A stretch of DNA of 64,000 bases from Capra hircus (taxonomy: Eukaryota; Chordata; Mammalia; Artiodactyla; Bovidae): NCBI RefSeq assembly GCF_001704415.2, contig NW_017189740.1, positions 248,001 through 312,000 on the forward strand. The letters are read 5' to 3'. Below the pieces are notes generated by a model. The model was given only the letters and a program-made list of their open reading frames with translations. It was not told the origin of the DNA and did no database searches. The first letter of the stretch is position 1. Every line of letters starts with the position of its first letter. A program made the translations under genes and the position numbers. Below, piece by piece: positions 34,550 to 47,530 of this stretch.

Positions 34550-36127
34550 TAAGATGAGAACAATAAAGGACAGAAATGGTATGGACCTAACAAAAGCAGA
34601 AGATATTAAGAAAAGGTGGCAAGAATACACAGAACTATACAAAAAAGATTATCATGACCCAGATAACCATGATGGTATGATCACTCACCCAAATCCAGAC
34701 ATCCTGGAATGTGAAGTCAAGTGGGCCTTAGGAAGCATCACAACAAACAAAGCTAGTGGAAGTGATGGAATTCCAGTTGAACTACTTCAAATCCTAAAAG
34801 ATGACATTGTGAAAGTGCTGCACTCAATATGCCAACAAATTTGGAAAACTCAGCAGTGGCCACAGGACTGGGAAAGGTCAGTTTTCATTCCAATCCCAAA
34901 GAAAGGCAATGCCAAAGAATGCTCAAACTACCCCACAATTGCACTCATCTCACAAGCTAGCAAAGTAATGCTCAAAATTTTCCAAGCCAGGCTTCAACAG
35001 TACATGAACCATGAACTTCCAGATGTTCAAGCTGGAAAAGGCAGAGGAACCAGAGATCAAATTGCCAATTTCCGTTGGATCATAGAAAAAGCAAGAAAGT
35101 TCCAGAAAAACATCTGCTTCATTGACTATGCTAAAGCCTTTGATTCTGTAGATCACAACAAACTGGAAAATTCTTAAAGTGGTGGGAATACCAGACCACC
35201 TTACATGCCTCCTGAGAAATCTGTATGCAGGTCAAGAAGCAACAGTTAGAACAGGAAGTGGAACAATGGACTGGTTCCAAATTGGGAAAGGAGTATGTCA
35301 AGGCTGTATATTGTCACCCTGCTTATTTAACTTATATGCAGAGTACATCATGTGAAATGCTGGGCTGGATAAAGCACAAACTGGAATCAAGATTGCTGGG
35401 AGAAATATCAATAACCTCAGATATGCAGATAACACCATCCTTATGGCAGAAAGCGAAGAGGAACTGAAGAGCCTCTTGATGCAAGTGAAAGAGGAGAGTG
35501 AAAAAGCTCGGTTAAAACTAAAACATTCAAAAAACGAAGATTATGGCATCCAGTCCCATCACCTCATGGCAAATAGATGGGAAAACAACAGAAACAGTGA
35601 CAGACTTTATTTTCTTGGGTTCCAAAGTCACAGCAGATGATGACTGCAGCCATGAAATTAAAAGACACTTGCTCCTTGGAAGAAAAGCTATGGTCAACCT
35701 TGATAGCATATTAAAAAGCAGAGACATTACTTTGCCAACAAAGGTCCATCTAGTCAAAGCTATGGTTTTTCCAGTAGTCATGTATGGATGTGAGAGTTGG
35801 GCCATAAAGAAGGTTGAGTGCTGAAGAATTGATGCTTTTGAACTGTGGTATTGGAGAAGACTCTTGTGATTCTGTTGGACTCCAAGGAGATCCAACCAGT
35901 CCATCCTAAAGGAAATCAGTCTTGAATATTCATTGGAAGGGTTGATGCTGAAGCTGAAATTTCAATACTTTGGCCACCTGATGGGAAGAACAGAACCATT
36001 GGAAAAGACCCTGATGCTGGGAAAGATTGAAGGCAGGAGGAGAAAGGGACAGCAGAGGATGAGATGGTTGGATGGCATCACCGACTCGATGGACATGAGT
36101 TTGAGCAAGCTCTGTGAGTTGATACTA
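34550..36127 (+). mobile_element. BovB LINE, reverse transcriptase portion, broken
   Basis: The 207-codon frame from 34554 encodes the N-terminal and finger region of the RTE reverse transcriptase: SDGIPVELLQILKDD, FIPIPKKGNAKECSNYPTIA, and motif A as FIDYAKAFDSVDHNKL. It then breaks at 35177. Later pieces in other frames (35443-35640 and 35543-35824) encode MAESEEELKSLLM and VMYGCESW segments. The extreme 3' tail is missing. Dead copy. Confidence 0.94.
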
Positions 36128-36698
36128 TAGAAACCTGTTTAGTTTCAAGCCCCAGCAGGCCAACTCCTCCATGGTTTAAAGCATACCTAATAATGCACAA
36201 AGTAGCCTCAATGTCACTGACTTTCCATAGCCATACACTGAGGAGTCCTAAAGCCCACCCTTGCAGAAAGACAAAGCTGTTAGTCCTAGTATAACTGTGA
36301 GGAGACTTGCAAGGCAGACTCTAAAGCCAAAGAGTCAGGAAAAAAAGTTTCAAAGAAATGCAGTTACCAGAGATGATTACTCTTGTTGTACATAGACTAG
36401 GGAAAGAATAGGGGGAATAATAGACAACCTACTCATAGGCTCTACATTCCAGATTTTGTTTCACTCCTTCCCGCAAACAAGGAAGTTAGAGGCAGCAGTT
36501 CTCTTCATAAGGAACCCACTGGCTGTGGGAGACCAGGGCACACTGTCTCAGACTTTGGTACATCTCTTCTGTGTGAGAAAAGCCTTGTTTCAAATGATGC
36601 CTCTGTGTTGAGCCCTCCTTGGCTACTCTGAACATAGAAGGTGCAGTGGGCTAAGCTCTTGGCTTCTCTTTCTGGTAGTGAGCATTGTTATGATCTCT
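36128..36698. other. Intergenic, nothing recognised
   Basis: No gene or repeat recognised with confidence. It could hold an old LTR fragment. Confidence 0.35.
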
Positions 36699-36711
36699 GT
36701 TGCCTTCCAAG

Positions 36712-36905
36712 GTCTTCCCGCGTGACTCAGTGGGTAAAGAGTTTGCCTGCAGTGCAGGAGAGACATGTTAGATCCCTAGTTTGGGAAGATCCCCTGGAGA
36801 AGGAAATGGCTGCCCTCTCCAGTATTCTTGCCTAGAGAATTCCATTGACAGAGGAGCCTGGTGGGCTACAGTCCATGGGGTCACTGAGAGTCAGACATGA
36901 CTGAA
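36712..36905 (+). mobile_element. Bov-tA SINE
   Basis: Head GTGACTCAGTGGGTAAAGAG and Bov-A body. The 13-bp target-site duplication GTTGCCTTCCAAG lies at 36699-36711 and 36906-36918. Confidence 0.95.
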
Positions 36906-36918
36906 GTTGCCTTCCAAG

Positions 36919-39464
36919 TGGAAATCTTCACTTGAGATTCGTTGCTACATCTGCCTGCTTGACATTTACCTTTACATATATGAAATTTTCTCTTTCATGT
37001 GTATTAAATATTACATAATATTAAGGAAGTACTGAAGTATAAAAATAAGACAGGAAGAATGGAGAGGAGGGCACCAGAGTCAATAACTAAATGGATGTTG
37101 GATGAGGGAGAAAAGCCAACCTTTAGGTATCTCGAGTAGATGCAAGAATAGTTGTGTTTTCTTCATAGATTTGAGATCAATGGCTCCTTACCTTCTCAAT
37201 ACATAGGTTACAAGACTTGACTACATGTCTTCTACAATAATCGCATTGAAGCAACTTAGCAGCAGCAGCAGTAACAAAAACCCATTATCTGAGAATTCAG
37301 CCTGATTAGACTTCCAACACATGTACTCATTTATGTTTCTTGAAGTCTTAAGCATCTGAAAATAGGGGGCTTAGAATAAAAGTGATTCTTCATCTCTAAC
37401 TTTAGTATCATTAGAAGAGGTACAGGAAGATGTTTCTAACTCTGGCATCCACTCTACTCCCTTGCCCCTTTTTTCTCATTGGTTATCCCCTAGGTAGAGG
37501 AATGAAAGGCTAATTCATAACCAAATCTCTTCAAAAGACTGAGCCATAAACAAGGAAAACATTAAAGCATCTCAACTTTTCCTGAGTATGTGGGAGAGAG
37601 GAGGCTGGCATTTTTCTAAAAGAGACACAAGGTTTTCAAAGTTGAAGCACTGAAGGACTCACTGAGAACATATTTAACCCATGTGAAAATAGAAAAACCC
37701 ACAAATATGCAGGAAATATCAGACATCAAGGAATTTTATATATGATATCAAATATCACAAAAATATAACACCCCCCCCTACAAATATCAAAGAAATAGCC
37801 TTGACCCACATTCAGGGCTGAGAACTTGGACTCTCAAGAGTTCTGCCTGATACACTAGAGCTGTACCGGACTGCTGAGAGCAGCAAGTCTATCTTCTGCA
37901 TGTGAACATGTTGGGGCAAGTGCAGCCCAGAGAGGGAAAGCTTCTTGATCAAGTTCCCATTGCTATGGAGAGGCAGAGCTGAGGTTGGAGTCCAGATCTC
38001 CAACTTAATGCCTTTGTTCCAAGCTCAATGCCTTTGTTGTTTCAGAGATTAAATTCCCATAAGAAGCCATGGATATTGACATCTTGAATGTTAGATCTAG
38101 AAGTATCCTTAGATATAAGAGATTTGGAAAATCTCCTGGACCCACAGGAGCAAAGTGACTTGTAAAACTCATATCTGCACAGGGTAGGCAATGGGGAAGG
38201 GAAAATGGATGTAAGGTGGGGCAGCAAGGACAGGCTGGGACCCAAAAGCATGAGCTGGAGCCCAGGAGTGTGGACCAAAATCTGCATCAGTTCTCATTGC
38301 ATCTGCCCTTGATTATGTGAGTGTCCTACAGAAGTTAGACATGTGGCCCTTTGTCATTGAGTTAAATACACACATGGTTCAGAAGTCAGGGAAGCTGAAA
38401 TAGGATCCAGAGGAAGGTGGAGCAGTTGCAGGCCTGGCTACCGCTTTATGTGAACAAGGTGAGTCAGCATACAAGTGACGACGTGTGCGAGCAACAAAAG
38501 AGCAGCTGCTTTCTTTCCACCTTCCAAATCTCCTGTAAGAATCTCTCCTGTGGCCCACTGTAACTTGCAGGAAGGTAATTGTATGAAATGTAGTTCAATT
38601 TAACCTAGTTGACATATTACAAAGGCAACTGCTATGTGGAGACATAAAGGGGGGATACTGTCTATTTGGGAGGGGGATAGCAGGCAGAGAGGCATAGATG
38701 GGAGCTGCGGACTGTGTTTGGAAACTGCAAATAGCCTGGTTTGTCAGACTCTTGTGTTATATATAGGAAAAATGCAGATATTAACCTAAAAAGGAAGGTT
38801 TGGACAATACTAAGCGGCTGTTGAGTGCCAGAGTGATGAAATAATACCATAATGAATGGAGAAATCATTAAAGGTTGCTGAGCAGGTAAATGGCATTTTT
38901 AGAAACTTAATCCTCAGTAAGTACAGAATGGATCAGATAAGGGGGATACTGGCAGGAGAGAAACTTGGTGCAAACAGAAGACTTCAGCTCATTTTGGCTC
39001 CATTCTAGCTTGTAGGCTTTGGAGAGACCTGGGAAGGAACAGGAATGGCTCAACTGCTCCAAGGCATGCAGCTGCCAACTCTTCTACTCTACCTGATCCT
39101 GCAAACCCTCTGGCTCTAGTTACCAATTGCTCCTCTCAAATATCCACTCCCCTACCCAAGAGGCTTTGTAGCCATTGGTGGTTATGCTGAAAATGAAAGA
39201 GTCAGAGCTTTCCTGAGAGGATGAGTGCCCAGGAGTATCTCAAGAGGTTGTCAGAAGCTGGCTGTACACCCAGGCCAATTAAGCTCTGCTCTGGGAGATA
39301 GAGATGGACACCTTTGCACATTAGAAGGAAAGAAGATGAAAGGAGAAGCCCCTTATTGGCTTGAGACTTGCAATAACTCTTCAGGGAGCAGCACTTCACC
39401 TATAGGTCCACAGCACTTAGTATGTAATTGGAAAGTCCAAAAGAGCAGTCCCCAGCCCCAGCCC
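36919..39464. other. Longest repeat-poor intergenic stretch
   Basis: No SINE, BovB or L1 body is recognised over about 2.5 kb. The exceptions are a 29-bp Bov-A2-like tail (37244-37272) and a short C run near 37770. No open frame with a recognisable product. Confidence 0.5.
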
Positions 39465-39645
39465 TGGAGCTTGGAGTCAGGGCCCTAGCTATGTACCCTC
39501 AATTTCCTCATGTGCAAAATTGAAGTCTAACAATCCTGCACTCCCTAACTCGCAGAGCTGCAATCAGGATCCCAGGAGATGGCAGCTGTGAAAGCACTTG
39601 GTAAACCGTAAAGAGCTGGGCTCCAGGGCTGAGTCATCATTATGG
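39465..39645 (+). mobile_element. MIR fragment
   Basis: GCTTGGAGTCAGGGCCCTAG, CTCAATTTCCTCATGTGCAA and AAAGCACTTGGTAAACCGTA follow MIR order in plus sense, with internal deletion. Confidence 0.65.
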
Positions 39646-41106
39646 TTATCATAAAAGAGGCTCTTTACTGGGCTAGCAATGCTGTGGACCCAATAGTGCT
39701 TAATTAAAGAATTTCTGATGCTGCCACTGCAACTGAGCATTTGACAAAGAAAAAATTGCAGTTAGGGAAAGAAACTGGGTAACTTCCATTGTGAAGTAAA
39801 AGTAACACAGCAGCCAGCAGTGAGGGGCTGGGAGAAGGAGCCTCTCCTGCTGACTCCGTCACCCCTTCACACCCGCCTTTCCTTCAGCCTTTGCTTCTCA
39901 CTTTTTCCCATCAGTCAAGTTCATCTTACATCACACCTCCTGAACCTGCTCCATTTCCCTTTTCCCCTGAATTCATTTTCATTATCTCTTACTTCTTTTC
40001 TTTGTCTACTAAATTCTCTCCTTTGCTTGTCATTGTTTTTACATTTCACTCTCTCTCTTTCTGTCCCTTTCTCTTTCTGTTTCTCCTCTCCCCTCCCTTC
40101 TCTGTCTCTGTCTCACTCTCTCTCACACACACACACTTTTAAAATCATTTCTCTCTGCTGAGAAGCTTGGGAAGGAGAGACTCCCAGCCAGTGTTGCTAG
40201 GTAACCCTGTATCACATGGCCAGCCCTACATTTTCTGTCTGCTTCTTCAGAGTTCCGCTGCTTATACTCTGTTATAGCTCACATTAGGCTGATCTGAATA
40301 AAGAAAGGGCCCAGTTGATTCACTTATAGTTGGCCAAAGGTATCAGATTTGCTGTGGTATATCTAAGTTGCTGGAAACATAGTAGGAAAAAAAGTTAAGG
40401 AAATAAGAACTATAAAAATAACTATAACATTTTTATGAACAACCTCTCTGGAGTGGTGAGAGGGAGAGGTTCTGAACCTGTACCCATGGAACTCCTAGAT
40501 ACATACACTGTGGAGAGGCCATGGACATTGCAGGATGTCATGTAGAATCAAATATTTATACTTTGCACATTTTTGTTGTTGTGAGGATTTATAGCTTTCA
40601 TGAGATTCTTTAAGGGAGAAAGGTTTTCCAGAAAGTTCTTACATGGATTTCCAACTCTTAAATTGTCTGTGCTGAATGTCTTTCATTGCCCATCCCCATC
40701 TGCAATAGACATAGGTATAGTAAGGGCTCCTGCAGCTCACATTCCCAGGGAACATCATTGGTTTCCTTTAACCATGACCACATGTAAGTAAATAGTCTCT
40801 TTATTAAGCCCTCCTCAAATAATCCAGTTTGAAGGAGTTATACATTTCCTGTCTGGCCCTGACTAATAAATGGAGTCATAAAATAAATTAAAAGATGGAG
40901 GCAAGAAGTAAGGATTTGGAACTTATTTGCAAATAGCAATTATTTGAGTAGGTGTGATCATTAAAAAAGCTCAACTTTAATGGACTCAGCTTTAGTGGCA
41001 TTCTGTGTCAGATGGATTCATGTTGTTCTACCAGAATTCAGTACCAGGGATGAAAGGAGTATGACTATATGATGGTTTCTAACTAATTCTGACATATCAA
41101 TAATTC
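39646..41106. other. Intergenic with pyrimidine-rich tract
   Basis: A long CT-rich tract (about 39890-40120) ends in TCTCTCTCACACACACACAC (about 40114-40135). The remainder is unrecognised. No gene. Confidence 0.5.
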
Positions 41107-42252
41107 CAGTGGATCAACTGGTGGTCTCCATAGTAATAACAACTTGAGATCAAGGGTAATAAATGCTGGAAAGGATATGTAGAAAAGAGAAGTCTCTTGC
41201 ACTTTTGGTAGGAATGTAAATTGATACATCCACTATGGAGAACAGTATGGAGATTACTTAAAAAACTGGGAATAAAATTACCATATGACCCAACAATCCC
41301 ACTACTGTGCATATACCCTGAGAAAACCATAATTAAAGGAAATGCACATACCCCAGTGTTTGTTGCAGCACTTTTTACAATAGCTAGGACATGGAAGCAG
41401 CTTATATGTCCATTGACAGATGAATGGATACAGAAATTGTGGTACATGTATACAATGGAATATTACTCAGCTATAAAAAGAATGCATTTGAGTCAGTCCT
41501 AATGAGATGCGTGAAAGTGAAAGTTGCTCAGTCATGGCCAACTCTTTGCAACCCCATGAACTATACAGTCCATGGAATTCTCCAGGCCAGAATACTGGAG
41601 TGGGTAGCTTTTCCCTTCTCCAGGGGATCTTCCCAACCCAGACATAAAACCCAGATCTCCTGCATTGCAGGTAGATTCTTTACCAGCTAAGCCACAAGGG
41701 AAGCCCAAGAATACTGGAGTGGGTAGCCTTTCCCTTCTCCAGTGGATCTTTCTGACCCAGGTATCGAACCCAGGTCTCCTGCATTGCAGGTGGATTCTTT
41801 ACCAACTGAGCTATCAGGGAAGCCCAAGGTGGGTGTACCTAGAGCCTATGATACAGATTGAACCAATAAAGAGAAAGAAAAATATTGTATTCCAAACATT
41901 GGGATCTAAAAAGATGGTACTGATGAACCTATTTCCAGGGTAGCAATGAAGACGCAGACATGGAGAACAGACTTATGCATAGTAGGGGAAAGAGAAGGTG
42001 GGACAAATTGAGAGAATAGCATGAAAACATGCACACTAACATATGTAAAATAGATAGCAAGTGGAAATTTGCTATGTGACACAGGGAACTCAACCCATTG
42101 CTCTGTGACAACCTAGAGTGGTGGAATGAGGAGGCAGATGGGAGGGGGTTCAGGAGGGAGGGGACATATGTATACCTGTAGCTGACTCATGTTGATATAT
42201 GGCAAAAACCTACACAGTATTGTAAGGCAATTATCTTCCAATAAAAAAAGAG
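41107..42252 (+). mobile_element. Bovine-type L1 3' end, split by Bov-tA
   Basis: Sense ORF2 end (ATGACCCAACAATCCCACTA, ATGTCCATTGACAGATGAAT, TACAATGGAATATTACTCAG) and the bovine L1 3'UTR, ending in GGCAATTATCTTCCAATAAA. A Bov-tA interrupts it at 41505-41826. Confidence 0.93.
41505..41826 (-). mobile_element. Bov-tA SINE, dimeric, nested in L1
   Basis: Antisense body GTTGCTCAGTCATGGCCAAC to AGCTATCAGGGAAGCCC, with a second head unit from about 41705. L1 sequence continues on both sides. Confidence 0.93.
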
Positions 42253-43477
42253 TAAACCTTATAGCAACAGGTATTTCAACAGTTACTCCATGAGACAGCT
42301 CAAGATGGTTCTTTATTATCCCACCTTGTCCAGGTGCCCAGGAATTCAAGAGAGTCTGGACTGCTGAATGGTTGTAGCCAGGCATTGTTTCTGCTGGACA
42401 GTTGATCAGTGAGCAATGGGCTCCTTGGCGCATGGCTTTATGGTGCTGGCCACTCATGGATTTTTCTTCTGTCAAGTTTCATATTCCTTCCCTTCTGACT
42501 CCACTTCTTTTCCTGTGTTCCCTCCTTTCTTTTCTCTCTAGTCTATGGAATCTGGGGCAGGACAAGAAAAGTAGGTTACAAATACTTCCAAATCTTCTTT
42601 GTCTTACACCTAACCTCTGGCTTTTGAAAAACTCTAGAGCCAAGATTTTGACACCTTTATTCTCTGGTTACATTCTGACAACTTCCCCTAAAGCCATGGG
42701 TGATTCATGTCTAGCATCTTGGCTGGGGAAGGAGAAGTTCTCAGGTGAAATTCAATGAAACATGGAAAAGGAAAATAAATAGAAATATGTCCCAATATGT
42801 TATTTTGTCATGGCCACTTTATACTGGCTATAGATGGCTTGAGTATCTGTGTTCATTTAAACTTAGAAGTTCCCCTTTTTTTCTGAACTTGGAGCTGTTT
42901 TTTAATAAGATTGCGGGGGTATGAGCAACATGGGGAGTAAAATAGTAAGCACAAAGAATTTCTGGACTCCTCATATGGTGGGAGGGCCCCATTTGTGATT
43001 GAGAATACCATTGGGAAGTCCTCAGCAATCCATCAGATGAGATGATATGACTCAGAGATCCCACTCTTCCATGTCGATTACACATTTTCACATTTTATTT
43101 TTCTGATTTTACATCTAGCTGGTCATTCTAGAAATACTGCAGTAGAGCTTGCAATTGTCTAGTCCAGTTCACCTAATATCAGTATAATGGAAAAGGCCAA
43201 GATATTGTCCTGACAGGCAACAAAGAGCTGGTTCTTGATATCCCTTGGGATTTTTCTGGGAAAGCCTGAGGAGTTACATAGCAAAATCAGCATGGCACTG
43301 TATACAAAGAGTCCATGCTTCAGGAAGAATGCTGTCTTCTATTTATTGCTTTTGTGCATCCTGACTTGATTATAGGCTCACTGGAGATTTTACTCTGTGG
43401 ATCATCTGGCCTATCAAAAATGTCTGAATAATTCGGGGACAGGAGGAAGCACTTATCCCTTTCTTATGGTGAATTGT
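42253..43477. other. Intergenic, nothing recognised
   Basis: No gene or clear repeat. Open frames near 42113-42758 have no recognisable motif. Confidence 0.4.
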
Positions 43478-43488
43478 CTGAGTATAGT

Positions 43489-43612
43489 TGTTTAGTCACT
43501 CAGTTGTGTCTGACTCTTTGTGACACCATGAACTTTAGCCTGTCACGCTCCTCTGTCCTTGGGATTTTCCAGGCAAGATTACTGGAATTTGTTGCCATTT
43601 CCTTCTGCAAAG
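43489..43612 (-). mobile_element. Bov-A monomer SINE
   Basis: Antisense Bov-A, flanked by CTGAGTATAGT at 43478-43488 and 43613-43623. Confidence 0.95.
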
Positions 43613-43902
43613 CTGAGTATAGTAATCAACTGATTTTTTTCATCTTTGTTTTTATTTTTCTTTTTGCAGCACCCTGGTTAGTGATATGTGTGTTTGTGTA
43701 GCAGGCTGGAGGTGGGGGTAGATTGAATAAATACATCATTTCCTGTGAAATTGCTTACATCACAAATGGATGATGGAGTTGTTAGAGTCCTCTATGAGCA
43801 GATGCTGGATCAGAGAGGTAAGAGAGCAAGAGGGGAGCATCTGTGAAAAATAAAAGGTGACTGAAGCATGACTGGGCTGGAAGAGCCTCATATCTCAATG
43901 CA

Positions 43903-44280
43903 TGGCTGTTGGAGAAGACTCTTGAGAGTCCCTTGGACTGCAAGGAGATCCAACCAGTCCATCCTAAAGAAGATCAGTCCTGGGTGTTCGTTGGAAGGAC
44001 TTGATGTTGAAGCTGAAGCTCCAATACTTTGGCCACCTGATGTGAAGAGCTGACTCATTTGAAAAGACCCTGATGCTGGGAAAAATTGAGGGCAGGAGGA
44101 GAAGGGTATGACAGAGGATGAGATAGTTGGATGACATCACTGACTCAATGGACATGGATTTGGGTAGACTCCGGGAGTTGGTGATGGACAGGGAGGCCTG
44201 GCGTGCTGTGATTCATGGGGTTGCAAAGAGTCAGACACGACTGAGTGAATGAACTGAACTGAACTGAACTGAACTGAACT
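43903..44280 (+). mobile_element. BovB 3' end
   Basis: CATGGCTGTTGGAGAAGACT through GACCCTGATGCTGGGAAAAA, ending in six ACTGA-type units. It encodes only the remains of the ORF2 C-terminus. Confidence 0.93.
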
Positions 44281-44361
44281 TGGCACAGAAGAATTTGGTC
44301 AACTGACTCTATTTTGTGTATGAAGAAAGGGAGTAATGTCAGATTAATATAATGTAACTGA

Positions 44362-44570
44362 TAATTACTGAGCACTCATTATTTGCCAGGTACTATGCAT
44401 ATATGGTAGGTACATTTATTATCCTTGATTTTACATATGAAAAACTGAAGATGGGAGAGATTAAATAACTTGCCCTAATTCATACCACTGAGTAAGAGAT
44501 AAAGCAGGGATTCAAACCTTGGAGAACTCAAGCTCTTAATCACTACACTGATACAGAATCTATGGATCAT
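44362..44570 (-). mobile_element. MIR SINE, near full length
   Basis: Antisense MIR order: GAGCACTCATTATTTGCCAG, TTACATATGAAAAACTGAAG, AAATAACTTGCCCTAATTCA, GGGATTCAAACC, CTCTTAATCACTACACTGAT. Confidence 0.88.
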
Positions 44571-45321
44571 CTCAGCCATATGCAGTGCATCTCCCTCTCA
44601 GAAAATGCAGGAAAAAGTAAAAGACAAGGATTAAATAATTTAGATGAAAGTCATTAGCCTTAGAAACTCAATTCTGAAAGATATTTGAGCAGCCATAGAG
44701 ATGGAGATGGCAGTGATAACCAAGCAAACTAGTCAGAGAAAGATATGGAAGGGGTAGAAACAGAGAAAGGACTGCCCATGCAAGCATATATTTTAAACCA
44801 CAAGGCATGCTCTGGCAGTCAAAGACATTTTACTTCTTTCTTAGAGAGAGTGTCATGATGTGTCATGACAAAGTATAGTCAGCTTGAGAGAGGGGTACCT
44901 GGGAGATCCTGGTATTGGGATCCCAGCTATGCACAAAACTATGGCAGAACCTCAGTTTCAATAAAACCATGAATCAAACCTAGGAGAGTTAATAAAGATA
45001 ACAAGGAGCAAGCATGTGCTATAGGTCCAAGTTTCTTCACAGGCAGGACCCAGAAACCAGAATGTCTACACGAGTCTACAAGCAACCAACATCAGCCAGT
45101 AAATTGAATATTGGCTCAAGACAGAAAATGTTTAGACTGATATATGCATTATGTCTTTTGAATCAGACCTTCTGAAGACAGCAGATTGAATCATAGTTAG
45201 AAGCAAGAAAGTTTTGGTGATCCCCACCCTTGACTATGGAGAGATAGGAAGATTCTTTCACGTGTCAGATATTGTGGGATTCTCAATGTGACTTGCAGAT
45301 TATTCATATTTAAGATATATA
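44571..45321. other. Intergenic, nothing recognised
   Basis: No gene or clear repeat seen. Confidence 0.4.
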
Positions 45322-45332
45322 TACTACGATTT

Positions 45333-45543
45333 TGGGCTTCCCATATGACTTGGCGTTAAAAAACCTACCTGCCAATGCAGAAGACTAGGGTTTGACCCCT
45401 GGGTCAGGAAGATTCCTTGGAGGAGGAAATGACAACCCACTCTAGTATTCTTGCTTGGAAAATTCCATGGACAGAGGAGCCTGGTGGACTATAGTCCATA
45501 GGCTCACAAAGAGTTGGGCATGATTGAGTGACTAAGCATGCAT
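45333..45543 (+). mobile_element. Bov-tA SINE
   Basis: Diverged head GGGCTTCCCATATGACTTGG and Bov-A body. CTACGATTTT and CTGTGATTTT on the flanks are a probable target-site duplication. Confidence 0.88.
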
Positions 45544-45928
45544 GCACTGTGATTTTAGTCATGTTATTTATAAAAAAGAAATAAATACAGTACTTAAAAT
45601 TTTTGCATTAGAGAGAAATCTAGCCACTATACCAATGTCAACACTGCTCTTGGCTTTCAGTGAGTTAATCCTTCACAAGAAGGATTAAAAAAATGCAATT
45701 TTGAGTTTACCAAAATTGAATTTAAAAAGTTAAAAAGTTGAGCAATAGAACCAGGAAGAAATTGAAAACTTCCCTCAATGTAATTTTGAGACAATAAGCA
45801 CTTTAAGGTGAAAATCAGAGAGAAATAAATTTTTGTGAGAATAAATTTTGTTACAAAGCATAATTTGAATGAAAATATAACTAGGTAGAAGATCAAAATT
45901 GGGGGCCATTTCAAGAGTTTTGAGAAAG
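45544..45928. other. AT-rich intergenic, nothing recognised
   Basis: Low-complexity AT-rich sequence before a solo LTR. The minus frame at 45657 is a compositional by-product. Confidence 0.4.
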
Positions 45929-46599
45929 TGTTACTGAGTCTAAGCTTGCTCTGCTCACCGCGTGACAGGCCAATGAATCAGACACAAGGTGATGAGGCAA
46001 GGAATACGACTTTATTTGGAGAGCTAGCTGACCAAGAAGATGGCAGACTAATATCTCAAAATAACCATCGTGTCGGGGTCTGGATGCCAGGTTCTTTTAT
46101 AGAATGAATGTGTAGGGAGGTGAGGAAACAAAGTGAAAAGGCAAATATCTCCTAGAATGATAAGCCTTGGCCAGAGTATGTCTTAATGGCTTCATTTCTG
46201 CCATCCACAGGTGGTCAGGGTCCTGAACAAGGGAACTTTAACTTGTTTTTCACATTCAGGCAGAGGGTCAGGATTCTCTAAGGTTGGCCACTATGTATGA
46301 CTACAATAACAAAAACAATGGAAGGCAAGTCAAAGAAACAGTTCCAACATGCAGTCAGAGCTGCCTTTCCTGGTGGCTCAGACAGTAAAGAATCTGCCTG
46401 CAATCCAGGGTCCTTGGTTTGGTCCCCAGGTCAGGAAGACCCCCTGGAGAAGGGATTGGCTACCTGCTCCAGTGTTCTTGCCTGGATAATTCCATGGACA
46501 GAAGAATCTAGTAGGCTACAGTCCACGGGATCGCAAAGACTTGAACATGACTGGGCAACTAACACTTTCACACTTTTTTTTCCCCCAACTGCAACAAAG
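45929..46599 (-). mobile_element. Solo-like LTR of an endogenous retrovirus family, with SINE insert
   Basis: It starts TGTTACTGAGTC and is alignable by eye with the LTRs at 47952 and 56697 through GCAAGGAATACGACTTTATT and GCCAGGTTCTTTTAT. On the minus strand these read as an AATAAA poly(A) signal and an ATAAAAG TATA-like box. The far end is uncertain because a Bov-tA interrupts it. No internal region is attached. Confidence 0.7.
46366..46572 (+). mobile_element. Bov-tA SINE nested in solo LTR
   Basis: TTTCCTGGTGGCTCAGACAG head and Bov-A body to GACTGGGCAACTAACACTTT. Confidence 0.9.
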
Positions 46600-46671
46600 T
46601 ACCTGTTAAAGATTATTTAACTCAGACTAAGGATTAGTATTCAAGTGAAGGAATGACTTCCTTCAAATTAT

Positions 46672-46890
46672 TTGTGCTTGTGTGTGCTCACTTGTGTCTG
46701 ACTCTTTGTGACCCCATGGACTGTAGGCTACTAGGCACCTCTGTCCATGGAATTTTCCAGGCAAGAAAACTGGGGTAGGTTGCCACTTCCTCCTCCAGGG
46801 GATCTTCTGGACCCAGGGATAGAACCCATGTCTCCTGCATCTCTTGCATTGGTAGGTGGATTCTTTACCACTGCGCCACCTAACTAGTGC
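46672..46890 (-). mobile_element. Bov-tA SINE
   Basis: Antisense Bov-tA body and head, with a small TCTCTTGCAT internal duplication near 46840. CTTCAAATTAT and CTTCAAACTAT occur on the flanks. Confidence 0.9.
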
Positions 46891-47384
46891 TCCTTCAAAC
46901 TATACTCTTCCTAGAAACAGGTGAACCTAGCCTCTCTAGTTATTCTCTAACTTGGACCTGACTATCACAATCATCAGAAAAGTACAAGAATCAGATCAAG
47001 CACCTGGGTTTTATGTTTTGGGGACCAAATGATGCCAAATAACAGACTCTGGTGGTTTTTTACTGAATACCTCTTTCATCTTCTCTTCCTTCCCTTTTTT
47101 CCCTCTCTCCAGCCTTTCCTACTTCAACCCTTGACTCTTTGATAATGAATCTCAGAGCAGTTAATACATTTTATTTCAAATTGCTTTTGGCTTCCTGGTA
47201 GTGATTGCTTTTAGGAAATGTTTTTCTTTTCAAATATATGTAGTCTGGAAATATTTTTAAAAGAAGAGTGGATCAAAGGTTGAAAAAAAAAAAACAGTCC
47301 ACCAGTGAGTTGTTCTAGTCTCTTTTGCTCCATTTAAGAATTATTAGTGCTTGTTAAGCACTATATACTTCTTTACTGAGTTTG

Positions 47385-47530
47385 GATCTGTCCCTGCTAG
47401 AGCCCTGCTCTTCATCTCATTTCCTACTGGACCATTAACTTCCTGAGGGCAAAGATGGTATCTTATTCATCTTCACTTTGCCAGACTCTAAGGAAGGAGT
47501 AAATACTCAAAAAAGTATTGTTGAATTAAT
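47385..47530 (+). mobile_element. L2 3' end
   Basis: GGACCATTAACTTCCTGAGG and GCAAAGATGG followed by AAATACTCAAAAAAGTATTG match the terminal L2 segment. The surrounding 46891-47735 is otherwise unrecognised. Confidence 0.6.

Noticed and set aside
34554..35177. 207-codon open frame as a host gene
   Set aside because: It is the reverse transcriptase fragment of a dead BovB LINE, followed by frameshifts.
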